A stretch of DNA of 64,000 bases from Acidobacteriota bacterium (GTDB lineage Bacteria; Acidobacteriota; Blastocatellia; Pyrinomonadales; Pyrinomonadaceae). The notes below the pieces were generated by a model that did no database searches, was not told the origin of the DNA, and saw only the letters and a list, made by a program, of their open reading frames with translations. The position numbers were made by a program, and so were the translations under genes. Within the stretch, counting starts at the first letter, position 1, and the number at the start of each line of letters is the position of its first letter. Below, one piece after another: positions 17,765-24,829 of this stretch. The DNA is taken from contig JAHBSL010000001.1 of assembly GCA_019639135.1 (NCBI GenBank), positions 351,200-415,199 on the forward strand, written 5' to 3'.

Positions 17765-18505
17765 GTGAGTGAAAGTCGAACCATCGTCAGTTTTCGGGAC
17801 GTTGCTTTTGAAGTAGCAGGTGTTCGCATTCTTGAGGGCGTAAATCTCTCCGTCGCCCGCGGCGAGACGCTTGTCCTGCTCGGCGAATCTGGCTGCGGCA
17901 AGACCACCACGCTGAAGCTGATCAATCGGCTGATCGAACCGACCGAGGGCGAGGTTTTGGTAAACGGCGGCTCGACCATGGCGGTTGATGCGGTCGAGCT
18001 TCGTCGCGGCATCGGCTATGTGCTCCAAGAGGGCGGCTTATTTCCGCATATGACCGCCGCGGAGAATGTCGGCCTCCCCTTGCGGCTTGCCGGCCGCGAT
18101 CGTGCACTTATCGAAGGCCGTGTTGCCGAAATGCTTGAGCTCGTCGGACTTGACCCGGAGCGTTTCGCCGCCCGCTTTCCGCATGAACTTTCCGGCGGCC
18201 AACGGCAGCGTCTCGGCGTTGCACGAGCGCTTGTTGCTGATCCCGATCTGCTGCTGCTTGATGAACCCTTTGGAGCGCTTGATGCCTTGACCCGTGCCGC
18301 ACTTCAGCAGGAATTTGCCCGCATCGTCCGCGAGCTTGGCAAGACCGTCGTTTTCGTTACGCACGACCTCCACGAAGCAATGCTTCTCGGTTCGCGGATC
18401 GCATTGATGGACAAGGGCCGTGTCGTTTTTCTCGGAACGCCGGAGGAGTTTGCAGCCTCTCCGCTGCCGCTTGCGAGGGCATATCTTGAGACCGTTGCGT
18501 TATGA
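17765..18505 (+). CDS. Osmoprotectant ABC importer, ATP-binding protein (OpuCA/ProV type)
   Basis: A 246-residue ATPase starting with GTG. Walker A is GESGCGKTTT, Q-loop VLQEGGLFPH, signature LSGGQRQRLGVARAL, Walker B LLLLDEPFGALD, and the switch His is in VTHDLHEA. The sequence follows glycine betaine/choline transport ATPases, but it ends without the CBS domains of OpuCA/ProV, so ionic-strength gating by CBS is absent. Its stop overlaps the next start (ATGA), giving translational coupling with the permease/binding fusion. Together they probably import betaine-like compatible solutes. Confidence 0.88.
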   Translation: MSESRTIVSFRDVAFEVAGVRILEGVNLSVARGETLVLLGESGCGKTTTLKLINRLIEPTEGEVLVNGGSTMAVDAVELRRGIGYVLQEGGLFPHMTAAENVGLPLRLAGRDRALIEGRVAEMLELVGLDPERFAARFPHELSGGQRQRLGVARALVADPDLLLLDEPFGALDALTRAALQQEFARIVRELGKTVVFVTHDLHEAMLLGSRIALMDKGRVVFLGTPEEFAASPLPLARAYLETVAL

Positions 18506-20055
18506 GCTTTCTCGATTTCATCACAGCAAACTGGCGGGAACTGATAATGCTGACCCGCGAACACATCGCGATCGTGATGCTCTCGACCGCGTTCGCCGTC
18601 GTGCTCGGGCTGCCGCTCGGCGTTTTGCTGACACGCGTTCGCGCACTTCAGGCTCCGGTTCTCGGCTTTGCCAATGTGATGCAAACGGTTCCGAGCCTCG
18701 CACTTTTCGGGCTGCTGATCCCGATACCCTTCATCGGCGGCATCGGTGCACGGACGGCCGTAATAGCTCTCGCTCTTTACGCGCTTCTGCCGGTCATCCG
18801 CAACACGGTCACGGGGATTCTCGGCATCGACCCCAAGATCCGCGAGGCGGCGGATGCGATGGGAATGACCGGTGCGGAGAGGCTTCGGCTGGTCGAGCTT
18901 CCGCTCGCGGCTCCCGTGATCCTGACCGGGATCCGGGTCGCCGTCGTCATCTCGGTCGGTGTCGCCACCGTCGCCGCCGCGGTGGGGGCGGGCGGCTTGG
19001 GTACTTACATTTTTCGGGGGCTCCGGCAAAACGATAACAATCTGCTGATCGCCGGTGCGGTCGCTTCGGCATTGCTCGCATTGCTTTTCGACCTAGCACT
19101 CGGCCAGATCGAGCGGTCCTTTACTATTGGTGAAAGAACCAAGCGGACGAGCCGACGCATTATCGGGCTTGGCATCGCCGGAGCCTTGGCCGCAGTTGCG
19201 GTCGTGGGCGGTCTCTTGGTCTCACAGGCGAACCTTGGCCGGGCAGGCGAACTTCCGGCTTCCGGTGAGAGGATCGTTGTCGGCTCGAAGGACTTCACGG
19301 AATCGATCATCCTCGCCGAGATACTTACGCAGTTGCTTGAGGGTGAGGGTTTTGCCGTCGAGCGGCAGTTCGAGCTCGGTGGGAACCTCCCGCATGATTC
19401 GCTCCTCGCAGGCAAGATTGACGTCTATCCTGAATATACCGGTACGGCCTTCACGGCGATCCTGAAGCGCGATCCCATAACCGATCCCGAAGTGGTCTAT
19501 CGCGAAACGGCCGGATCATATGAAAGGGAGTTCGGGCTCGTGCTCAGCCCGCCGCTCGGCTTTGCCAATGACTTTGCGATCCTCATTCGCGGCGACGTCG
19601 CCCGATTGCAGAGACTGCGGACGATCTCGGACACCGTTCCCGTTTCGCGCGATTGGCAGGCCGGCTTTGGCCAGGACTTTATGTCGCGGGCCGATGGCTA
19701 TCCGGGCTTTGTCCGGGCTTACGGATTTGCCTTCGCACGCCAGCCCCGTGAAATGGATCTTTCGCTAACGTACAGAGCTCTCGCGGCCGGCGAACTCGAC
19801 ATCATCGCCGGCAATTCGACCGACGGGCTTATCTCGGCGCTCGACCTTTTTCAGCTTCAGGACGACCGGCGGTACTTCCCGCCCTACGAAGCAGTTTTTG
19901 TCGCCCGCCGGGATAAGGCCGAGTTGCTGCGTCCGGCCTTTGAACGGCTTCGGAATGCGATCTCGACAGAGGAAATGCGTAAGATGAACCTTGAGGTTGA
20001 TGGTAATAAGCGGCAGCCTCGCGAAGTTGCAGCCGAATGGCTTCGGGAAAATTAG
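18502..20055 (+). CDS. Osmoprotectant ABC importer, fused permease and substrate-binding protein
   Basis: A 517-residue fusion. Residues 1-205 are an OpuCB-like permease with about five to six helices and an EAA-type loop (IREAADAMGMTGAERLRLVELPLA). A further membrane segment at about 215-235 leads to an OpuCC/OsmF-like binding domain (about 250-515) starting IVVGSKDFTESIILAEIL with PEYTGTA, the classic quaternary-amine-binding signature. Tethering the binding domain to the permease removes the need for a free periplasmic protein. Similar fusions are known in several phyla. Substrate likely glycine betaine, choline or similar; exact one unknown. Confidence 0.88.
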   Translation: MSFLDFITANWRELIMLTREHIAIVMLSTAFAVVLGLPLGVLLTRVRALQAPVLGFANVMQTVPSLALFGLLIPIPFIGGIGARTAVIALALYALLPVIRNTVTGILGIDPKIREAADAMGMTGAERLRLVELPLAAPVILTGIRVAVVISVGVATVAAAVGAGGLGTYIFRGLRQNDNNLLIAGAVASALLALLFDLALGQIERSFTIGERTKRTSRRIIGLGIAGALAAVAVVGGLLVSQANLGRAGELPASGERIVVGSKDFTESIILAEILTQLLEGEGFAVERQFELGGNLPHDSLLAGKIDVYPEYTGTAFTAILKRDPITDPEVVYRETAGSYEREFGLVLSPPLGFANDFAILIRGDVARLQRLRTISDTVPVSRDWQAGFGQDFMSRADGYPGFVRAYGFAFARQPREMDLSLTYRALAAGELDIIAGNSTDGLISALDLFQLQDDRRYFPPYEAVFVARRDKAELLRPAFERLRNAISTEEMRKMNLEVDGNKRQPREVAAEWLREN

Positions 20056-20416
20056 CTTGCTAACGAGGCTAATCTATTGTAATCTATTGGTTTGATAATT
20101 CCTTCTCTCTTTTGTCGACGGTAAGCAGGCCTTCGCTGTGAAGGCAGGCATGGATATTGCGGGAGTTGGTTCGTTAGATAGAGTCAGAAGTTGTGCGGTG
20201 CGCCCGCACGCTCTCGCGTTGGTCATTCGCTGCAACCGTTACACCGAAAGTCTCAACCCACCGTAAGAAAGCTTCTTTGCCCAACTTGGATCATTTGCCC
20301 TGACGGCAACAGTATATTTTCGCCTTGGGGCCGAAGGGACCACATCAAAGCGGTCCGGCGAACATTGTAGTTTCGCACGCTTTGGTCCAGGTTACCGATA
20401 GAGAGAGAAAAATTTA
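20056..20416 (+). other. Long leader/intergenic region before the helicase gene
   Basis: 361 bases without a gene. A hairpin GCCTTC-GCTGT-GAAGGC lies at 20129-20145 and weaker GC-rich pairings follow near 20200-20215 and 20330-20375. A purine-rich GAGAGAGAAAAA precedes the helicase start. It could be a structured 5' leader, as RNA helicase genes are often controlled in their leader, but no known riboswitch is recognised. Confidence 0.4.
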
Positions 20417-21601
20417 ATGAGTTTTAGTGAACTAGGCTTGCGCGCCGACATTGCGGCAAAGTGCGAGCAAATGGGCTTTACCGAGCCTACACCCATCCAA
20501 AAACAGGCAATCCCGATCGTACTTCGGGGCGGCGACGTCATCGGAACGGCACAAACGGGAACGGGCAAAACTGCCGCGTTCCTGCTGCCGATACTCCAGA
20601 AATTCGAGAAAAAGCCGGGCCGCGGACTACGCGTGCTGGTTCTCGCTCCGACCCGCGAACTTGCCAATCAGATCGAGGTAGAATGCCGTAAATTTGCCCC
20701 GAAGGGCATCACCTGTGCCGCCATCATCGGCGGTTCCGGCTACGGCAAGCAGATTCAGTCGCTCGAACGCGGCGTCAACATACTTATCGCCACACCCGGC
20801 CGCCTGATCGATTTCATGGAGCAGGGCATGGTCAATTTCAACGGGCTTACAACGCTCGTGCTTGACGAAGCCGACCGAATGCTCGATATGGGCTTCCTTC
20901 CTGCTATCAAGCGGATCGTCAAGGCAGTTCCAAAAGAACGACAGACGCTTTTCTTCTCGGCAACGATGTCGCCCGAGATGGAAGCCATCGCGATGCAGAT
21001 CGTCCGCGACCCCGAGTTCGTCTCGGTCGGCTCGCGGGGCAAGGCCGCTCACACAATCGAGCAATTTGCGTATCCGGTTGCACAACAGCACAAGATGCCG
21101 CTCTTGCTCGAACTGCTAAAGATCGAACCCTTCGAACGCGTGCTTGTCTTCACCCGCACGAAGCGCGGAGCAGACCGCCTCGCGACCGTGCTCGAAAGAT
21201 GGGATCACCGCTCGAACCGTATCCACGGCGACCGCTCGCAGTCGCAGCGGGAGGCGGCACTTCGTTCCTTCAAGACCGGCCGTACCAATATCCTTGTCGC
21301 AACTGATGTTGCCGCACGCGGGATCGACATCGACTCGGTCTCGCACGTGATAAACTACGACATACCTGAGGTTCCGGAGGACTACGTTCACCGCATCGGC
21401 CGCACAGGGCGAGCCGGTAACGCCGGCCGGGCGATCACGCTTGTAACCGCCGCGGATGAACTTTCGATGCGTGCCATCGAGCGGCTAACGGGACAGGAGG
21501 TCGAACGCGTTCACCTACCGAATTTCGGCGGTGAAGTGGCACGGCCGGCCGTCCCGGTCAAGAGCTACCGTTCATTCGGCAGAGGACGACGGCGGAGGTA
21601 A
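20417..21601 (+). CDS. rhlE: DEAD-box RNA helicase, RhlE type
   Basis: A 394-residue ATP-dependent RNA helicase. All motifs are in order: Q motif near PTPIQKQAIP, motif I AQTGTGKTAAF, Ia PTRELANQI, Ib TPGRLID, II DEADRMLD, III SAT, IV VFTRTKRG, V TDVAARGID and VI HRIGRTGRAG. The short basic C-terminus (SYRSFGRGRRRR) is typical of RhlE, which acts in ribosome maturation and RNA turnover. A small zinc-ribbon gene follows 20 bp later and then a strong terminator, so the two form an operon. Confidence 0.9.
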   Translation: MSFSELGLRADIAAKCEQMGFTEPTPIQKQAIPIVLRGGDVIGTAQTGTGKTAAFLLPILQKFEKKPGRGLRVLVLAPTRELANQIEVECRKFAPKGITCAAIIGGSGYGKQIQSLERGVNILIATPGRLIDFMEQGMVNFNGLTTLVLDEADRMLDMGFLPAIKRIVKAVPKERQTLFFSATMSPEMEAIAMQIVRDPEFVSVGSRGKAAHTIEQFAYPVAQQHKMPLLLELLKIEPFERVLVFTRTKRGADRLATVLERWDHRSNRIHGDRSQSQREAALRSFKTGRTNILVATDVAARGIDIDSVSHVINYDIPEVPEDYVHRIGRTGRAGNAGRAITLVTAADELSMRAIERLTGQEVERVHLPNFGGEVARPAVPVKSYRSFGRGRRRR

Positions 21602-21621
21602 CAAAAAGTTTGGAGAGAGAT

Positions 21622-21972
21622 ATGAAAGCAGAAAAATACGAAGTCGGACAGGAAACGGAAATGCTTTGCTCGGATTGCGACCGCGACACACAGCACGAAG
21701 TGCTGAGCGTTACAAAGCTCGGGAAGATAACCAAAGCCTCTTGCACCGGATGCGGAACAGAGAGTACCTTCGTCCGCGGCGTGAAAACGGCCGTCTCGGG
21801 CGGGCGAAAGACCTCGGCTGCACCGTATGACCGTAACCGAAAGTATCGTAAGGGTCAGGCAATGATCCACGACACCTTCGGCCGCGGTGAGGTCACTGCG
21901 GTGCACGAGAGTCAAAAGATCGACGTACTTTTCGGCGACACGACCCGAAAGCTGATCCATAGCCAACAATAG
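21622..21972 (+). CDS. Zinc-ribbon plus UvrD/PcrA-Tudor-like small protein
   Basis: A 116-residue protein. Start 21622 has GGAG six bases upstream. Residues 15-45 hold two CxxC knuckles (CSDCDRDTQHE and CTGCGTES), a zinc ribbon. Residues about 75-113 (KGQAMIHDTFGRGEVTAV, then KIDVLFGDTTRKLIH) resemble the Tudor-like domain at the C-terminus of UvrD/PcrA helicases, which binds RNA polymerase. The linker is basic. Position after rhlE suggests a nucleic-acid-linked partner of the helicase; this is inference. I know no named family for the full architecture. Confidence 0.7.
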   Translation: MKAEKYEVGQETEMLCSDCDRDTQHEVLSVTKLGKITKASCTGCGTESTFVRGVKTAVSGGRKTSAAPYDRNRKYRKGQAMIHDTFGRGEVTAVHESQKIDVLFGDTTRKLIHSQQ

Positions 21973-21974
21973 GA

Positions 21975-22018
21975 AAAGAGGCCGCCCGGATCACATCCGC
22001 GCGGCCTCTTTCTTTTTT
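21975..22018 (+). terminator. Strong rho-independent terminator after the rhlE operon
   Basis: An 11-bp perfect stem AAAGAGGCCGC / GCGGCCTCTTT with a 15-base loop, followed by a T-rich tail (TTCTTTTTT). It ends the rhlE transcript just after the zinc-ribbon gene. Confidence 0.9.
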
Positions 22019-22039
22019 AAACCCGAGATATTTTTCGGC

Positions 22040-22390
22040 TTACCTCCGCTTCAACAGCCAGCCGACGACCAAGCCGACCGCACCGGCGATCAACAATGCC
22101 TGGCCCGGCTTTTGGCGGGCGAATTCCTTGGCGTCCTCGACAAGTTCCTTCGGATCCTTGTTCTGCAATTCCTTGAACTTTTCTCCCGCGTACTGAAAAC
22201 TTTCGGTCGCATAATCCTTCGCTCGCGAGGCTGCGTCCTGAAACTTTTGTCCGTATTCCTGTGCCTGCATTTTTAATTCTCCCAAATACTCATCCTCTCC
22301 GGCGGCCGCCGTGCCGTCCGTGCCTACATGAACGAGCCCCTGCTCGAGTTCCTTTTCCGCTTTCTTAACTTCGGCCTCAAATTCCGTCAT
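22040..22390 (-). CDS. YqjD/ElaB (DUF883)-like membrane-anchored protein
   Basis: A 116-residue protein with a long charged, coiled amphipathic region (residues 1-90, with YATESFQYAGEKFKEL). It ends in one membrane helix plus KRR: PGQALLIAGAVGLVVGWLL. This matches the ElaB/YqjD/YgaM plan, tail-anchored inner-membrane proteins that bind ribosomes in stationary phase in enterobacteria. Role here is inferred from architecture only. It is divergent from the tetR-like gene across a region carrying palindromes. Confidence 0.7.
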   Translation of the reverse strand: MTEFEAEVKKAEKELEQGLVHVGTDGTAAAGEDEYLGELKMQAQEYGQKFQDAASRAKDYATESFQYAGEKFKELQNKDPKELVEDAKEFARQKPGQALLIAGAVGLVVGWLLKRR

Positions 22391-22571
22391 TTCTCGTCAT
22401 CCTCCTTGATGTTCTTTGAATCCCGTTGCTTCGGCCGCACGAAATCCACATTTACCGAACGGCGATTGTGATGAACCGTCCGACCTTTTGGTTGTTACGA
22501 TTTTATTGTGGGGTTTGTTCCGTAATGATGACCTGAAAGTGATACGTAATGCAGTCGAAGTTCGCGTTTGT

Positions 22572-22589
22572 ACTTAGTAAGTGGTTACT
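22572..22589. promoter_or_regulatory. Possible distal TetR operator
   Basis: ACTTA-G-TAAGT (22572-22582) overlaps a second pairing AGTAA/TTACT (22576-22580 and 22585-22589). The half-site TAAGT is the same as in the perfect palindrome 110 bp further on, so both may bind the downstream TetR-family regulator. Confidence 0.45.
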
Positions 22590-22696
22590 TTAGCCGTTCG
22601 GCGACCGGGACCGGGAACCAGGCGTTGAGAAATCTCATTCAGTTTCCTTGACATGAATATCCGAAAATTGAGATTCTACGTTTTCCCGTAAGTAAG

Positions 22697-22714
22697 TAAG
22701 TAAGCACTTACTTA
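22697..22714. promoter_or_regulatory. Likely TetR operator palindrome
   Basis: TAAGTAAG (22697-22704), two bases, CTTACTTA (22707-22714): a perfect inverted repeat embedded in four tandem TAAG units. It lies 62 bp before the tetR-like start, a usual place for autoregulation of a regulator and its efflux operon. Confidence 0.6.
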
Positions 22715-22775
22715 AATTTATGTTAACGGAGAAGGATTGCAGAATATACTCGAAAATTGTGACCACAGGAGCCGC

Positions 22776-23393
22776 ATGAGCGGCGACGAGCGTCGTGACC
22801 AGATACTTCACACCGCGATGGAGCTTTTCTCGCGGCATGGCTTTAAGGGCACGACGACGAAGATGATCGCCGAGGCCTCGGGCGTTTCGGAGGCGATGGT
22901 CTTTCGACACTTTGCGACGAAGGACGAGCTTTACGGAGCGATCATCCACCATCAGGCTTGCGGTGCGGGCGAAGGCGAAGGCTTCCCGTGGGAGCAATGC
23001 CCTGAATTGATGGAGGCTTGGAAGAACGGCGATGACTTCGCGTTCTTTTTCAACATGGCCCGGATGGCAATGACCAAGCACCGCGAGGATATAGCCTTCA
23101 TGCGGCTGCTTATGTACTCGGCGCTTGAAGAGCACGAACTTGCGGATCGATTTTTCCGCGAGTTCGTCTCATCCGGCTATGACTTCATCGGCGGCTACAT
23201 CGAGCGGCGGCAAAAGGAAGGAGCGTTCCGCGAAGTTAACCCCCGGATCGTGGTTCGGGCGTTTATGGGAATGCTGATCCACCATTCGCTAAACGACATT
23301 TTGTGGGATAGAAAGCGGACGCTTTTGGATGCCGACAATGAGGAAGTGGCCCGCGAGTTTGCAAATATTTTGATCGACGGTATCAGAAACTAG
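22776..23393 (+). CDS. TetR/AcrR-family regulator of the RND efflux operon
   Basis: A 205-residue repressor. Start 22776 has AGGAG 4 bases upstream; a TTG at 22737 would add 13 residues but has its ribosome site too close. The N-terminal helix-turn-helix is clear: RRDQILHTAMELFSRHGFKG then TTTKMIAEASGVSEAMVFRHF. The C-terminal ligand domain ends ANILIDGIRN. The gene leads the membrane fusion protein, pump and channel genes on the same strand. Palindromes upstream suggest that it represses its own operon until an effector binds. Ligand unknown. Confidence 0.88.
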   Translation: MSGDERRDQILHTAMELFSRHGFKGTTTKMIAEASGVSEAMVFRHFATKDELYGAIIHHQACGAGEGEGFPWEQCPELMEAWKNGDDFAFFFNMARMAMTKHREDIAFMRLLMYSALEEHELADRFFREFVSSGYDFIGGYIERRQKEGAFREVNPRIVVRAFMGMLIHHSLNDILWDRKRTLLDADNEEVAREFANILIDGIRN

Positions 23394-23436
23394 ATATTTT
23401 GTGGCAGGAGCATTAGCTGATCCTGCAAGAGGCTAT

Positions 23437-24774
23437 ATGCAAAGAAATGGTTCTATCATTGCGACGGTTCTCGCCGCCGCGATCGGGTTGACGGCAAGCG
23501 GATGTGGATCGAGTTCCGATGCCGCAGCCGCAAATAACGGCAACACGCAACCGGAATCGGTCGAGGTCACAACAGCAAAGGCCGTCATCCAACCGATCCC
23601 TTCTTACATCGAGGCGACCGGCAATCTTACCAGCGATGCTAGCTCGGACGTTGCTGCGGTGATCCCAGGCAAGGTCGTTCAAGTCAACTTCGACATCGGA
23701 AGCTATGTAAATCAAGGCGATGTTTTGATCCGGCTCGATGCCCGCGACGCGCAGATACGGCTTGACCAGGCCCGTTCACAGCTCGAGCAGCAGCAGCGAG
23801 CCGTCCAGCAGGCCGAGGCTAATGTCGAGCAAGCGATCGCCAATCTTCGTCAAACACAGGCCCGGCTCGGAGTTTCCGATGGCGAGACATTTCAGATCAA
23901 AGATTTTTCGCAGGTAAAGTCTGTTACGGCAAACCTTCAACTCGCCGAGACCGAGCTCCGCCGGGCAGAACGTCTGCTCGAAACGGGCGATATCTCGCGT
24001 GCCACCTACGACCAGCGAAAGGCTCAGCGTGACGCCTTGCTCGGCCAGCTTGACGAGGCCCGCTCGAATGCGGCCGTCGCTATCCGTGCGATCAATACGG
24101 CGCAGTCGGCGGTCGAGGCCGCAAGGGCAGCCGCAAACAGTGCTCGTTCGGCGGTCGGCTTCGCCGAAGCCCAGGTTCGTCAGGCGGAAAAGGCCGTAGC
24201 CGACAACACCGTCCTCGCACCGATCAGCGGCTTCATTTCCGAAAAATCCATTGAGGTCGGTGAATACATCTCGCCTAACGTGCCCAACTCCAAGATCGCG
24301 ACCATAATGCGCACCTCGACACTGCGGCTTCGCATCGACATTCCCGAACAAAACGTCGGCCGTGTTGCGACCGGGCAGGGCGTTTCGCTCCAGACCTCGG
24401 CCTATCCGGATCGCAGTTTCGCGGGAAGGATCGTCCGCATCTCACCGGGTCTCAACCAGCAGGCAAGGACACTGACGGTCGAGGCCGAAGTGCAGAACGT
24501 TGACGGACTGCTTAAGCCCGGCCAGTTCGCGACCGTCCGCATCACACAGGCGACCCCGGAATTGGCGGTGATGATCCCTGCCGCGGCCGTTCGTGCCGAT
24601 GGCGACATCAACCGCGTTTACGTTATTCGCGACGGCGCCGCCCGTGAACAAATAGTCCAGCTCGGATTGCTTGAGGGAAACATGATCCAGATCAAGAGCG
24701 GCGTCGTCGAAGGCGAGACAGTTGCGACCAGCAACCTGAATCTTCTTAACGACGGAGTTTTCGTAAAGCAATAG
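23437..24774 (+). CDS. RND efflux periplasmic adaptor (membrane fusion lipoprotein)
   Basis: A 445-residue HlyD/AcrA-type adaptor. Start 23437 gives a lipoprotein signal with lipobox TASGC (cysteine about 23). A lipoyl half-motif follows at about 75-110 (AAVIPGKVVQVNFDIGSYVNQGDVLIRLD). A long alpha-hairpin rich in Gln/Ala/Arg comes at about 110-255, then the second lipoyl half (VLAPISGFISEKSIEVGEYIS) and a beta-barrel and proximal domain. It links the inner-membrane pump to the TolC-like channel encoded downstream. The hairpin is longer than in many adaptors. Confidence 0.9.
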   Translation: MQRNGSIIATVLAAAIGLTASGCGSSSDAAAANNGNTQPESVEVTTAKAVIQPIPSYIEATGNLTSDASSDVAAVIPGKVVQVNFDIGSYVNQGDVLIRLDARDAQIRLDQARSQLEQQQRAVQQAEANVEQAIANLRQTQARLGVSDGETFQIKDFSQVKSVTANLQLAETELRRAERLLETGDISRATYDQRKAQRDALLGQLDEARSNAAVAIRAINTAQSAVEAARAAANSARSAVGFAEAQVRQAEKAVADNTVLAPISGFISEKSIEVGEYISPNVPNSKIATIMRTSTLRLRIDIPEQNVGRVATGQGVSLQTSAYPDRSFAGRIVRISPGLNQQARTLTVEAEVQNVDGLLKPGQFATVRITQATPELAVMIPAAAVRADGDINRVYVIRDGAAREQIVQLGLLEGNMIQIKSGVVEGETVATSNLNLLNDGVFVKQ

Positions 24775-24790
24775 CTTTAAGACTGACGAC

Positions 24791-24810
24791 CCCGGCCGAA
24801 CGAAGCCGGG
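24791..24810 (+). promoter_or_regulatory. Intercistronic hairpin between adaptor and pump genes
   Basis: CCCGGC (24791-24796), an 8-base loop and GCCGGG (24805-24810). No T-run follows, so it is probably not a terminator. It may protect or adjust the mRNA between the adaptor and pump coding regions. Confidence 0.4.
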
Positions 24811-24829
24811 CAAACGAACAGGGATTCTT

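Noticed and set aside
22737..22775. TTG start for the TetR regulator at 22737
   Set aside because: The GGAGAAGG site is only one base from the TTG; ATG 22776 has a better spaced AGGAG.
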